DNA of 64,000 nt. Source: Trametes villosa. Lineage: Eukaryota; Basidiomycota; Agaricomycetes; Polyporales; Polyporaceae. Where the stretch lies: NCBI GenBank assembly GCA_002964805.2, contig PUDQ02000032.1:1054001-1118000 (forward strand). The letters run 5' to 3'. The notes below the pieces were generated by a model. It searched no databases, was not told where the DNA came from, and saw only the letters and a program-made list of their open reading frames with translations. Made by a program: the position numbers and the translations under genes. Below, piece after piece: positions 47,046-58,896 of this stretch (its first letter is position 1; every line of letters begins with the position of its first letter).

Positions 47046-48397
47046 ATGGCCCCGCAACGCCACGTCGAGCCGGCGCCTGTCGCCTCTACCGCCGTCTTCC
47101 AGAAGGACCTCTTCAAGGGCAAGGTCCTCTTCTGTACCGGCGGTGGCTCTGGCATTTGCAAGTCCATGGTCGAGGGCATTGTGAGTGTTCGTGCTCGTCT
47201 GCTCGTCCACCCTGCTTAAACCTCACTTCGCAGATGAGGCACGGCGCCCACGCAGCCATTGTTGGCCGCAAGTAAGCCGCTTTACGCTCCTGACGACGTC
47301 CAGAACCTGGAGCTGACATACTGCCACCGCGATAGGCTGGACCGCCTCACGGCCAGCGCGAAGGAGCTATCCGACGCAACTGGGAACCAGTGCCTCCCTG
47401 TCCAGGGCGACGTCAGGGACCCGAAGCAAGTCCAAGAGGCCGTCGCAAAGACGGTTGAGAAATTCGGACGGATCGACTTTGTTATTTGTGGTACGTGGCA
47501 GCCGCGACGCAACGCGCCACCCTTTCGTTCGCTCACCGGGAGGGCTCGCAGGCGCCGCTGGGAACTTCCTCGCTCCGATCTCCAAGCTGTCAGAGAACGG
47601 GTTCAGGACCGTCATTGAGATTGACACGGTCGGTTGCCTCGCTCTGCACCACGTCCAGTAGGAGCCGCGCTGACTCGACGGCGCTCTCACAGCTTGGGAC
47701 GTATTACACCATCAAGGCCACCCTGCCCCACGTTCGGGCCACGAAGGGTGCCTACATCCACGTCAGTGCGACCCTGCACTACAGGGGTGCGTGGAGCCTC
47801 GCTATGCCGCAGGCTGCCGAGGAAGGCTGACCGCTATGCAGGGACGCCCTATCAAGTTCACGTCTCCGCTGCTAAAGCGGCCGTCGATGCGAGTGAGTGA
47901 GAGCGACAGCGGAGGGCGTGTGCAACCTATACTCACATCTACTGCCCAGCGTCTGCGGTGCTTGCCGTCGAAGAGGGCCCCCATGTAAGTACCCCGCTTT
48001 CTTCCCCACCGCCCCACGGGGTAGCGTGTTACGCACGCTCCCAGGCGCATCCTCAGTGTGACGAGTTCCGGGCGCTGACCGACGAACCTTGCAGGGCGTG
48101 CGCTCGAACGTGATCGCGCCGGGCCCGATCGGGGGCACGGAGGGCATGGACCGGCTGAGCGCGCGCGATGCGGATGGGAACAAGGCGACGTGGGACGGCC
48201 CGCTCGGGCGGGATGGGGACGTGCGCGACATCGCAAACGCAGCCATCTTCCTCTTCAGCGACGCTGGGCGCTTCATCACCGGCCAAGTCATTGTCGTCGA
48301 CGGAGGCTGCGAGCACCTCCGCGCCCAGCCTCTGCCGTACCCGGAGTCCGTCCTCGACCCGGACGCGGTCGCGAAGATGATCAGGCCGCGGCTGTGA
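47046..48397 (+). CDS. SPS19: 2,4-dienoyl-CoA reductase, peroxisomal type (SDR family)
   Basis: NADPH-dependent short-chain reductase that reduces 2,4-dienoyl-CoA intermediates during beta-oxidation of unsaturated fatty acids. Eight exons: 47046-47180, 47234-47271, 47336-47490, 47552-47628, 47693-47786, 47842-47892, 47950-47984, 48095-48397, total 295 residues, the size of peroxisomal DECR. The Rossmann motif is LFCTGGGSGIC; then come GDVRDPKQV, VICGAAGNFLAP, HVSATLHYRGTPYQVHVSAAKAAVD (catalytic Ser/Tyr/Lys region), NVIAPGPIGGTEGMDRLS and GQVIVVDGG. These match DECR2/Sps19 rather than generic SDRs. The C-terminus is RPRL; its last three residues, PRL, resemble but do not match a consensus PTS1, so peroxisomal import is likely by family but not proven. 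Exon 7 is only 35 nt. Confidence 0.93.
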
Positions 48398-51045
48398 GCG
48401 CGAACGCGAGCGGGGGCGGGCCGTGCGCGCGGTTGTGGGCGCCGCCGTGTGGGTGCGCGCGGGGGCTGTGCCAGTACGCGTTCTCGCGTTCTCGCACGGA
48501 GATTGTCAATGTATAGGCGCGGCGTCGCCGCCGACGTACGCGTAGCGAATATGTACGGATCTGCGCTGCTCTGGAAGAGACCGCCCGCGCTGTCCTCTGC
48601 GGACGGGCGTGCGCCCGGTCCCACACACACGCTCGCGAAAGAGGCAAGTGTCTACGATCGCGCGGGCGCTCAGAACGGCAGCACGCTCGGCTAAACGCTG
48701 CGGGCCCCGGCGCGCGCTCGAGAATTCGCGCTTCGACGTCCAGCGAAAGGGCGCACTCGGCCTCGGGGCTTCTGCAATATATACCCTGGAAGATGCACGC
48801 CAGATATCCGTGCTGCCCGCCGCGTTATGGACATGGCGGAGTGTAATCTGCGGCAGAACTCGCGCGGGGCGTCCGGGGCGCGGCGCGCGCCCGTCCGTGC
48901 GTGGGACGCGGTGATGGCATATCGACGACGACGCCCCGCGCCGCGAGGGGGCAGATCGTGCCCGCGTCATCCGGGCATGGGACGGAAACGTGCGCGCGCG
49001 GCGGGGACGACGGGGTGGGTCCGCACGAAGCCGGCGTGCAGGGGCGGCGGAGCCAGTGTGCGAGCCCGCACGGGCCAATTGGGACGCACGCACGCGCAGA
49101 TCGCCCTCAGCGGTGGGAGCGCGTCCGTTGTGTACGCTGTGCGCGCCGCACATATGCGCCCCCAGGCACCGGGCCGTACTGTGCGTGCGCCGCTAGGGGC
49201 GGGCGAGGCTCCTCGAAGGGGCGGGTGGCGTGCTGAATGCGAGTGCTGGGGCTGCGGGCAGGTACGCGGACGCGAGGGCGGCGTGGATACGGATAGCGTT
49301 GCAATAGAGCTCGGGTGAACAGCCAGCGAGGGGCGGTGGTTCGCCCCGAGCGGGGTACGAGAATCGAGAAGCGGGGTCAGGAGAACGGCTCGCCAGGGCC
49401 CGTCCGAGGCATTCCCAGACGAACGACGCACGCACGCGGGGCGCGGGGGGTGGGGTCGGCGGCGCGCGGTGCGGGCGGGGGACTGGGCCCTGAGCGTAGG
49501 AACGGCGCTGCCAGAGCGAGGGGAGCAGCGCATCAGATGACGCCCTGCGTGAGACGGGCGGCGGGGACGCGCAGGCGGTGGCAGACCGCCAGCCGAGAGA
49601 AGGCGGCGGGGATGACATCTTCGAGGGGGCTGTGGACAGATGCGTCCGATAGAGTGCGCGTGGGCCCGTGCGGGGCGCGCCCCGGCGGAATCGCACCCGG
49701 CGCGGGCCCTCTCGCGCGGCGTTCGCGAGCTTGCGCGGCGGCGGGCGTTCGCGCGGACGCAGTAGACCCCGCAGAGATGGGGGGCGGACCATCAGAACGC
49801 CAGGGATCTTCCAGGCAAGCATTCGGAGGCGGTCGAGCGAGGTGCATGCGGCCCGAGGGTGGACGTCGCGCCCGAGGAAGGCAGAGCCTCCGTGGAAGGG
49901 CTTCGTGCGATGGTCGGCTAGCACGCATGCGCTGCGTGAGTGCATGGCACACGGACACGCTGGGTGGGACGCTCGGCATCGGCGACGCATCCTTCGTGCG
50001 GCGCTGCCGGGCCTGGCGTGCCAGTGGGGTCGCCAGAGTCGCCCATGACGGATGGCCCAGGCCGGAAGGTCCTTCGTGACAGAGGCAGGTCCCAATCCGC
50101 ACCGGTGCCGGATGCCTGAAGCCTCCAGGGGTCGCTTAGGCGCGGCGGAGAAATTCGAGGTGGCCTCCAAGACGTCGAAATTGCCGCAGATAATAGTGCG
50201 AGGCAAGTTGCGGATAGACCGGGTGATCGCAACCTCGGATGGCCTCGCCGGCCCTACCAGAACCTCTCGGCATAAGAGTAGCAGCTGAGGTGGGGGTATA
50301 GACAGCGTGCTCACATTTCTTCCGTCCGAGGTAACAGCCAAACGTGCAAAAGGAGACTGCCGTAAGGGCACCACCCGGGCCTGGGGGTCATCGATCATGG
50401 CTTCTAGCAGGTACGGAGGCTCGAAATGCGCCAGCGTCGCGCGAGTCGCCATCGGAGCGACATCCTGCAAGCACACCACTGAGAGGAGGAAATTCGGGGG
50501 AATCGAGCGCGACTTACGGTGTCTCAAGAACCTCTTACGAGATTCCCGACGAAAGGACTATCCTTATCCGGCAGTGTGTGTCCGCGCCTTGAGTAAGATG
50601 CCTGGATACGCGAGAGATTGTGGATGCGAGTGGTAGGCACTGGTGCGGCGTCCTGGCTGAGCACCGAGAAAATGCCGAGTAGTTGTGCATCACCGGCTGG
50701 GGGCCACTGGGAGGCGCGGTAGATTCCTTCGGAGAAATGTCATTTCGCGGATAAAGAGAGCTGTGATGAGGATGAGTATAAGGTACGTGTGCGACAGGTC
50801 GGACGGGCGGACACACCTGACAGCGCTCTTGGTCCAGAGGCAGACGACGTTGCTCGCCAAGATCGTGCAACTTGCGATGCGTAAGTTTGGACGGGCGCAG
50901 CACACGCCGGCATTTTCCGCGCGGTGCTTTTGGGATGTGCTCCCCTCCGGGGTACTCTCCCACAAGAAAATATGTGGCCGGGACAGCACACATAACATGG
51001 TAGTATCAGAGAGTCACGCTCGTAGAATATTAGCCTTCGGTTTGA
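48398..51045. other. 2.6-kb region without a firm gene
   Basis: GC-rich Arg/Ala/Pro-rich frames cover 48.4-50.1 kb on both strands, the largest being 49193-50527 minus (444 codons). Most of that frame looks like composition artefact, but its first ~120 codons (50527-50160) are more protein-like (LAHFEPPYLLEAMIDDPQ; SEVAITRSIRNLPRTIICG) and could be a relic exon. No start, splice structure or family was recognised. Confidence 0.4.
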
Positions 51046-51347
51046 CCTCGAATTGTCCGAAATGGACCGTTCAGTTTACCGCGCGGTTACTTCCGCGATT
51101 TCTCAAATGGCGAAGCCAAGTTGTGCATGCATGATAACCAGTACCACTTCGCATATATCGATGTGGATTGTTCAGATTGTGCATGGGAAAGCACTGAAAG
51201 TGCACTTCTTGTAAAGGTCAAACACGGTGAGTGACGTTGTTATCACGACGGGAGAAAACTTACGCAGATGAATATGTCGCCTTGCCCAAGCTGACATATC
51301 AGCTCATGGACCATGCCGAGCAGGCTATCCAGAGGAGAAACCCGATC
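51046..51347 (+). pseudogene. Coding relic of an unknown gene (two exons)
   Basis: Two spliceable blocks show good coding character. Block 1 (51046-51226) follows an in-frame TGA and reads GPFSLPRGYFRDFSNGEAKL, then a Cys/Asp-rich stretch IDVDCSDCAWESTESALLVK. A GTGAGT donor at 51227 and a TACGCAG acceptor ending at 51267 join it in phase to block 2 (51268-51347), which reads EYVALPKLTYQLMDHAEQ and then AIQRRNPI before a GTAAGG donor. No start codon precedes block 1 in frame and no continuation was found after 51347. It looks like an internal fragment of a gene that has lost both ends. I do not recognise the family. Confidence 0.45.
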
Positions 51348-52062
51348 GTAAGGTTTTCTTAACCGAGTTGTTTTGACTGACGAGTGGGAGTTGAGCACGC
51401 CGACTGCGCGCGCCTCGTCCTTCCCGGCGTTCTCACGGGCGCTTCGTCACACTCTCGTGTTCCCGTCCACCATCATCCTCGTCGGGAGTAGCTCTGGCTT
51501 GTACCGCCTCGCTCGCAAGACTGCACTCGCAGTAGCCTGTAAAGAGGCATGATACTCTTCGATAGACTACGTTTGCGATACGTTAGAATACATCGACTTT
51601 GCTTTGTCACCGGCGCTTGCTCCTGCTCCGCTCTACTAGAGTCGCCCAACTTCATACGACGCATGGTGCGGCAAAGCTGCATGTGAGTAACGGTCGGCGT
51701 GCTGTAGAATTTCTGTTGACTTTCCTTCTTCCCTTGCTATTGTGAGGTAGCTGATGGACAGGTATGTCACGCCCACGCCTGCAGGCCGGACTGCGGACAA
51801 CCTGTCGTTTCGACCGCGCCGGCGCTGCTTCGTTTGAGATCATGAGACTTCCGCTTGTAATACTTGGACAACACACCCCGCCGGTATTACGTTCACATTT
51901 GTCTCTGTACGGCAGCCCAGCAACTCCATTCGCTCGCGGCTGCGGGGAACCTTTGCCATTCGAAACCCAAGAGCTAGCGCCCCTAGAGCTATAAAGTCTT
52001 CCTCACGGGGGTTCCTCGGCAAGGCTTCGCCCATCGCCTGGCTCCAGTCCCCCATCCGCGCC
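51348..52062. other. Upstream region of the alpha-glucosidase gene
   Basis: It is 715 bp with no coding signal that I trust. The part nearest 52063 should contain the GH31 promoter and leader. No sugar-regulator site was recognised with confidence. Confidence 0.4.
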
Positions 52063-55000
52063 ATGTTGGCGATCTTATTCGCCGCACTACTCTTCGTCCG
52101 AGTGATCGCTCTGGCCAGAGAGCCTTCAAAGTTTGAACACGGCAGAAGCCTCCCTGCGGACGACAAAGGACCTTCGCTGAATGTGTCGTCATGTCCAGGT
52201 CAGTACTTCATTATTCCGCATCTTGTTTACACATTTCTCCGATTGGTCGCCAGTTTGTTTGGGATTATCTGTTCCTTGACGGATTCATCGCGGGCCTGAT
52301 CTTGCGCAGCGCGTAATTCATTACCCTGTTTTGTCAATGGCCTCCACATAGCATGCGGCGCTAGATCTTGATCGCGCGATTCGGTTGAATCCTGTGCTTC
52401 GAGTACTTTGGTCGCCTGCGATCTGTGACTGACAATTTTCTAGGATATACGATTGCGGCCCAGCAGGAAACCTCTCATGGGCTCACAATCCAGCTTACGC
52501 TCGCCGGCCCGGCATGCAACGCTTTCGGCCACGACATTGCCAATTTGACCGTTGAAGTCACCTACGAAACACTTACGAGGTATAGAAGTTCCCGCTGCAT
52601 TACCGACCGCGGAATTGACGGGTCTTCTCGCCGTAGACTGCACGTCAACATCTACGACACCGCGCAGAAGCAATTCACTATCCCGGCAGAAGTCGTGCCT
52701 TTGTCGGCGGGTGACGCTGACGCGACCTTGAGGGCACGCTCCGACCTGGAGTTCCACCACAACTCGCACCCGTTCGAGTTCTGGATCACACGCCGGTCGG
52801 AGCCAGACGCTACGCCGCTGTTCGACACCCGCCGCCAGTCGCTGCCGCCGACGCCGATACCGGCCTGGGTTCCGGGAGATGACGCTGTTGCGTTTGACGG
52901 ATTCCCACTGGTATTCGAGGACCAATATCTCCAGCTCACCTCAGCGCTACCTTTGGGTGCGAACATCTACGGCCTCGGCGAGGTACTCGCCAGTAGCGGC
53001 TTCCGGCGAGCTGTGGGCACGAACGGCACCGCGGGGACTCTACAAACCCACTGGGCACGGGACAGTCCGGATCCAATAGATGAGAACATGCAAGTACATT
53101 CTTCACGCCCCAAAACTCTGCTCTGACACGCAATCTGTCCTCGCTTAGCTACGGGTCGCACCCCATCTACCTGGAACACCGGTATGATGCGAGCACCAGG
53201 CGCGCCAAGTCGCACGGTGTCTTTCACTTTGGGTAGGCCCCCTTCCTCGTCACCTGTCGGACTTTGGGCTGACCCACCTGACATCGCGCGCCTCCCTCGC
53301 GCAGCGCTGCAGGGTCAGACATCTTGCTACAGACTCCGCCGTCTTCGCCCGTTTCGCTCATTCAGTACCGACTGGTCGGGGGCACGCTCGACTTCTACTT
53401 CTTCTCTGGACCCAGCCCGCAGGAAGTGATCGAGCAGTACGGCGAGCTCGTCGGTCGCCCGACGTGGCAGCCCGCCTGGGGCTTCGGCTTCCAGCTTTGC
53501 CGATGGGGCTACGCCAATGTGAACGAGACGAGAGAGCAAGTGGCGAAGATGCGCGAGGCGAACATTCCGCTGGAGGTCATGTGGAACGATATCGACCTGT
53601 ACCACGCGCTTCGCGACTTCACCACCGATCCCGCGAGCTTCCCTGCTGACCAGATGCAGGAGTTTATTGCCGAGCTGGTGAGAGTGTGCGCCTGCGGCGC
53701 TACATCGTGGCGCGCCCCCCGCCGGCCCTGCATGCTCACCCGCGTATAGACAGCCAACCACCAGCATTACATTCCCATACTCGACGCCGCGATCGCGAAG
53801 CTCGTCAATGATTCCGACGTGGTACGTAAAAGAAGCCTCTGATCGCTCGCCCAGGAGGCTGACACGCCCGCGCGCAGTACGAACCGTACACAAGGGGAAA
53901 CGAGCTGTGAGCCAGCCAACTTCATGGGTCGGTCGACCTTGCACATTTCTCACAATAATATCGGATTAGGGACGTGTTCATGAAGAATCCTGACGGCTCT
54001 GAGTACCTCGGGCAGGTTTGGCCAGGGTACACGGTGCGTCATAGCGGCGATCGATGCGCGTCTCCATGGGCGTTGACCGAGGTGGCCGACCATGCAGGTG
54101 TTCCCGGACTGGTTCGCGAACAACACAGAGGCGTTCTGGGCAGAAGGCCTCCGTAACTGGTCTAATTCAGGTGTCAACTTCTCTGGAATATGGCTGGACA
54201 TGAACGAGCCGTCATCGTTCTGCATCGGTTCCTGGTACGTCGGCGTCGGGTTTCCAGATACTGTCTATCTGCTCACCGTCGTTTGTGACAGCGGGACCGG
54301 AGCCAATTTGACCGCTGCGACGATTCCAACAATGTTCTTCCCTGGCACGCCGGGGAACCTGGTGACGGAATATCCTGAAGGGTGACGATACTCACGTTCT
54401 CGTAGTTTCACGTCCAGCTGACTTTCTTTGATGTCAGCTACAACGCGACCATCTGGGGCCCAAGTGGCAACATCACCATAAACGGCACACTGACGTTCGG
54501 CAACCAGTCCGCTCCTCCTCAGGCACTCGCAAAGAGAGGTCTCGGGGAGGCGGCATACCCGGACGCGAACATCAACAGCCCTCCGTACGCACTGCACAAC
54601 GGTACGCCCCACAATCCAGAGATCAGCGCGCTTCTCGAACTTATCTGATGTGCAGCGGATGGGTTCCTCTCGACCCACACGGTCTCGACCAACGCGACGC
54701 ACGCGAACGGCCTGGTCGAACTGGACGTGCACAACCTCTGGGGCCTGATGGAAGCCGCGGCGACGCACCGCGGCCTGCTCGAGCTCCACCCCGGAAAGCG
54801 TCCGTTTCTGATCAGCCGCTCGACGTTCCCAAGCTCGGGCAGGTGGACCGGACACTGGCTCGGAGACAACATCAGCAAGTGGCAGTACATGATGCAAAGC
54901 ATCCAGGGCATGCTCCAGTTCCAGCTCTACCAGATCCCCTTCGTCGGCGCGGACACGTGCGGGTTCCAGGGCAACACGGACGAGGAGCTCTGCGGGCGGT

Positions 55001-55974
55001 GGATGCAGCTCTCGGCGTTTATGCCGTTCTACAGGAATCACAACGTCCGGAGCGCGCTCTCGCAGGAGCCGTACCGATGGGAGAGCGTGGCGAACGCATC
55101 GCGCACGGCGATCAACATCCGGTACAGCTTGCTGCCATACTGGGTGCGTCCCAAGTCTCGCCTGACCTCCCTGCAGGCCTGGTGCGCGCCACAGCAGGAG
55201 TTCTAATCACATGTCTCTCTGTGCAGTACACGCTCTTCGCCAATGCGTCCCTACACGGCAGCCCGCCGATCCGCGCACTGTTCTTCGAGTTCCCGGACGA
55301 ACCGGAGCTGTTCACCGTGGACCGCCAGTACCTCCTTGGCAGGGATCTGCTGGTCACGCCCGTTCTCACTCCAAACGTCTCCACCGTGGAGGGTACGCGC
55401 ACATCGCAGACTTCGCCCTCGTGACGGATGCTGACTGGAATCATGTGTAATAGGCATTTTCCCTGGCCAAGGACGTGTCATCTGGCGCGACTGGTATACT
55501 CACAAGGTCGTCGACGCGGCCGTCTCGGCCAACACGACGCTGGACGCGCCACTCGGGCACATCAACGTCCATATCCGCGACGGATCTGCGCTCTTGTTGC
55601 ACAACGAACCGGCGTACACCATCGCAGAGACGCGCGACGGCCCGTTCGCGCTGCTGGTGGCGCAGGCCGCCGATGGCTACGCGTTCGGAACGGCGTACCT
55701 CGATGACGGAGAGACCGTTCCGCCGACGCCGAACACGACTCTGACGTTCTCTGCCCGCAAGGGCGTCTTGTCGGTCGCCCCCCACGGTAGTTTCAAGGTC
55801 GATCAAACCCTGGACAAAATAACTGTTCTCGGGGCATCCCAAGCCTCGCCTACCGAGGTGTCCGTCAATGGCAAGCGCGTCAAGACCTGGCAGTTCGACG
55901 CCGAGGTGGAGAGGCTGGTGGTTTCCGGGATCCATCTGAGTTTGAATGATCCTGTTACGGTCTCGTGGAAGTAG
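52063..55974 (+). CDS. Secreted alpha-glucosidase, glycoside hydrolase family 31
   Basis: Retaining exo-acting alpha-glucosidase releasing glucose from maltose, maltooligosaccharides or starch outside the cell. Fourteen exons: 52063-52198, 52444-52579, 52637-53089, 53149-53232, 53305-53677, 53750-53821, 53878-53906, 53970-54033, 54098-54234, 54292-54381, 54438-54601, 54656-55143, 55227-55392, 55454-55974; 970 residues, normal for the fungal enzyme. A signal peptide is evident (MLAILFAALLFVRVIALA). Landmarks: NIYGLGE, FGFQLCRWGY, MWNDIDLY, the nucleophile motif GIWLDMNEPSS (Asp ~483), RSTFPSSGRWTGHWLGD (acid/base Asp ~650), FVGADTCGF and MPFYRNHN. Many N-glycosylation sequons (NVS, NLT, NGT, NAT, NIT) fit secretion. 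The exon 3/4 intron uses a GC donor (AACAT/GCAAGT), the only choice that keeps frame and the conserved YGSHPIYLEHR join. Confidence 0.94.
53090..53148 (+). other. GC-AG intron in the alpha-glucosidase gene
   Basis: This 59-bp intron starts GCAAGT and ends CGCTTAG. A GT four bases later (GTACAT) would shift the frame and destroy the conserved YGSHPIYLEH junction, so the GC donor is preferred. GCAAGT is the usual context of fungal GC donors. Confidence 0.75.
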
Positions 55975-56803
55975 TTGGGTTATGTACTGAACGGTTAAAA
56001 ATATGCGATGTGAATGATTGTCGGTGCTACGACTCAAAATGTTGGGAGCAGTGAGTTTCTATTGGTGAAGGGGGACGGAGGTGATCGTGACAAAACGAAT
56101 GCATTAAGGGGGAATCGAACCCCCGGCGGGTCGATGGCAACGACCCAGGTTACCACTACCCCATTAATGCTTGTACAAAGGGGGCGTTGTGTAATCCACA
56201 ATCGCAATATGTACTCCACGCAAGACGCTGCCTACCACCAACTTCAAGCTGTACAGCTTTGAACACCTGTTTCTTCAGGAACCCCACAGATGAGCTGCAC
56301 AAACTCGTGAGTTAGATGAGCCCCACGTATGCTGCTGATAGATGATGAGTGAATGTTATCAGAGACAAGGCAGAATCGTGCTGGAACGCCTATCGACGCG
56401 TAGTACACCACGCCGGACACTGAGGTGCCGATGATCCACTCATGGTCACCAATGTCCGACTGGAGGTGCGTCTCCCGCTTCGCGAAACCAGTCACCGGGC
56501 CGCTAGTACAATGCTAGGCTGGCCATGCTACAACTCTATGCGAATTTTAGTGCAATGATGCCGCCACGTTGAGGGCACGCTGTCCATGCTTTGTCGACAT
56601 ACAAAGGCGTTTGGTCAGTCCGCGGTGCCACCCAGGCACATACCTTGGGCGAGTTTATCGAGGTATAAGAGCACGGATGCTGGTACGAGTATGCAGTACC
56701 AGTCAAACACGCTCCCCAGACGCCTTCCAACAGTAAGCGTGCCGCCCTCCGACCTTTACCGCCAGTTCTTCTGACCAGGAGTCTGTGCACTGCTGTGGGC
56801 TAG
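55975..56803. other. Intergenic region holding a tRNA and a weak minus-strand frame
   Basis: Apart from the tRNA-Gly, a minus-strand open frame at 56244-56495 has protein-like content (HEWIIGTSVSGVVYYASIGV, then ARFCLVSDNI). It has no ATG that fits a family and no clear partner exon. I do not call it a gene. Confidence 0.4.
56101..56170 (-). tRNA. tRNA-Gly (anticodon GCC)
   Basis: On the minus strand the acceptor stem GCATTAA (56170-56164) pairs perfectly with TTAATGC (56107-56101). The D-arm contains the A-box-like GGGGTAGTGGTAACC. The anticodon arm has stem GGTCG/CGACC and loop TTGCCAT, giving anticodon GCC. The T-arm GGGGG-TTCGATT-CCCCC is the B box. The molecule is 70 nt and has no intron. 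CCA is not encoded, as usual in eukaryotes. It sits 126 bp after the alpha-glucosidase stop codon. Confidence 0.95.
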
Positions 56804-58292
56804 ATGAACGCTGCTCTTCTTCAAGCTCTCCTCTCTTCGCCGACGAGTGCGAATACCCCAACCACCGACCTAGACCAACGTGAAATCACCCTGAAGAACA
56901 ACAGCGATGTGCTCCGCTTCACCTCCAAGTACGCCCACGCTACAGGCGGCTCCCCGTTCGACACGATCACCTTCGCAATGGAATCGTTGACGCCACGTGC
57001 GGCTGAGGCTCTCGAGACCTTCCTCCGCGGTCCGGCGCTGTCTATCGAGTTTGCCGACCTCGTCATCGAAAAACCCGAAATCCTGTTGGCGTCCCGCCCC
57101 GGTCTTACTCGTGCTTTCGCTGGTCTGACTTGCATCACCCGCCTCGAGCTCATCGGCGCTGGACAGCACTCCCGCGAGCTTCTGCGAGGCTTGAGGGCAA
57201 AGCTCACCTCGGTCAACCTCGTGATGGTGCCGATTGAAGAGGACCTGGACGAGGACGATGACGACTGGGAGGCAACCGGGCGCAACCCGATCGCGCTTCT
57301 CGAGAACTTCCAGGACACACTTGAACGCCTGGATGGGGAGGCCACGGAGACTCTGTGTGTCAACGACATCGCCTATCCGCAGCACTACCCGAACGTCGAC
57401 GAGGTCTTCCTAGAGCGCAGCGACCTCCCTATCACGGTGCACTACGTCCAAGCATACCCGTACCTGACTCGGCTCAAGCTCACCACCGACCGCGAGGAGT
57501 ATGTCCGGGTGCTCGAGGAAGGCCCGAACGGACTCGATGACCGCCGCCAGATGAACATCATCGAGCAGCTCCAGTTCGGCTCCTGGCCGTCTCTGCGCTA
57601 CTGCGACAGCACTCTGGGCACGCTTTACGTCCTCGGGCTGCAGTGCCACGTCCGGGACCTCCGCATCCTCCCCGACATCGCGGGGCCCGGATCGCATCTG
57701 CTCTCCAGCGTGCTCATGGATACCCGGCCGACGGTCCTGACTCTGCACGAATATACACTCGACATGCTCAGCAACGCCAGCTTCGCGTCGGTGATGCGCG
57801 GGCCAAGCGTGCGCCAGCTGAAGACGCTCGAGATCACGCTCTTCCTGAACGAGAAGTCTGGGAGGGGGACTGGCATTGAAGCCGCTTTCGTACGTACATG
57901 GTCCTGCGAGCCGCGCTGCTCCGTCGACTGACCGTTCCTTACAGGACGCCATGATCAAGGCCCTCGAGCCCCTCAAGATCGAGGCTTTCGGGATCGTCCT
58001 CGGGTGCAACTTCCGGGGGCCCTGCCGCGGAGAGAGCGGCGTTCCCCTCTCCCGCATCACCCTCAGCCCCGAAGAGGTGTTCCTGCGCGACCTCCGCCTC
58101 GACGATCTGGCCGAGCGCTTCCGGAGCATCATTAGCACACTGCAGAGCGTCGTGGTGATGATGATCGCGCACCGCACCCGCCCGCCCGCGGCGGCTGCGC
58201 TTGGGGAGGACTCGCAGAAGGGTGCTGACCTGCGCTTGTTGCAGATGGCCAAGCTCCAGGGTCTGTTGCCTACTACCCCGGCGCGGCTGTGA
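56804..58292 (+). CDS. Hypothetical leucine-rich protein (F-box/LRR-like)
   Basis: No named family is recognised with certainty. Exons 56804-57889 and 57945-58292 join in frame (GTACGT donor, TTACAG acceptor) to 477 residues. The protein is mostly soluble, with regularly spaced leucine-rich strand/helix units: CITRLELIGA, AKLTSVNLVMVP, YLTRLKLTTD, HVRDLRILPD, PTVLTLHEYTLDML and QLKTLEITLFL. This resembles the degenerate LRR half of basidiomycete F-box proteins, but no clear F-box was found at the N-terminus (MNAALLQALLSSPTS). An acidic patch (IEEDLDEDDDDWE) lies near residue 150. The second exon ends QGLLPTTPARL. An upstream exon could exist. A role as a substrate adaptor of an SCF ligase is only a guess. 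Confidence 0.75.
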
Positions 58293-58896
58293 GGATCCGC
58301 TTCAATATTGTACTCTGCATTTTCGCCCTTGTATGAGTTGTCGCCGCAGTCTAATTACCGACGCTTTCATCCTTTTATTGAGCTGAGTTGGCCCAGGGAA
58401 TCGAGGTTTGTGCCACGCTCCGAGAGGACTCGAAGGTCGGGCCTGGTAAGTCGCTTAAGAAGTTTGTATTGCGCACGTAACGGCAAAGCATACATGATAA
58501 TTTGTCAGTGCGCGTGTGGAAGCGCACGCACCCAGTACTGGTGGAATGAAAGGGGCGAACGTGCGGGGCGAACGTGCGGGTACAAGTCTCCGGCTGAGTC
58601 CCTCTATACGGAGTGGACCTCGCCGTGCTTCCTTCTCTTTCTATTATCGCAAGCCTGAGCCCTCAGTACGGAGTGGGGGGCATCTCGTAGCTGTGGATGG
58701 CTAACACATGACATACAGCAAGCACTACTAATTACATCACGCTGTCCGAGTACCAGTCCTTACAACAAGATCGAAATGTCCGACGTTCATTGTCCATGAC
58801 TCGTAGCAGACGCGCACGAAGACGCGCACCACTTAACTGTGCTGGAGCCTGCAAAGCTATGAGCACGCACGAAGCAGACTGAGAACGCATTGATAC
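58293..58896. other. Convergent spacer with a short tandem repeat
   Basis: This 604-bp stretch lies between convergent genes. GGGGCGAACGTGC is repeated head to tail at 58552-58564 and 58565-58577. A similar ACGGAGTGG word occurs twice nearby (around 58608 and 58667). No gene is supported; it should contain both 3' untranslated regions. Confidence 0.55.

Noticed and set aside
49193..50527. 444-codon minus-strand open frame
   Set aside because: Mostly low-complexity Arg/Ala/Pro sequence without domain; only its start looks mildly protein-like and no gene model could be built.
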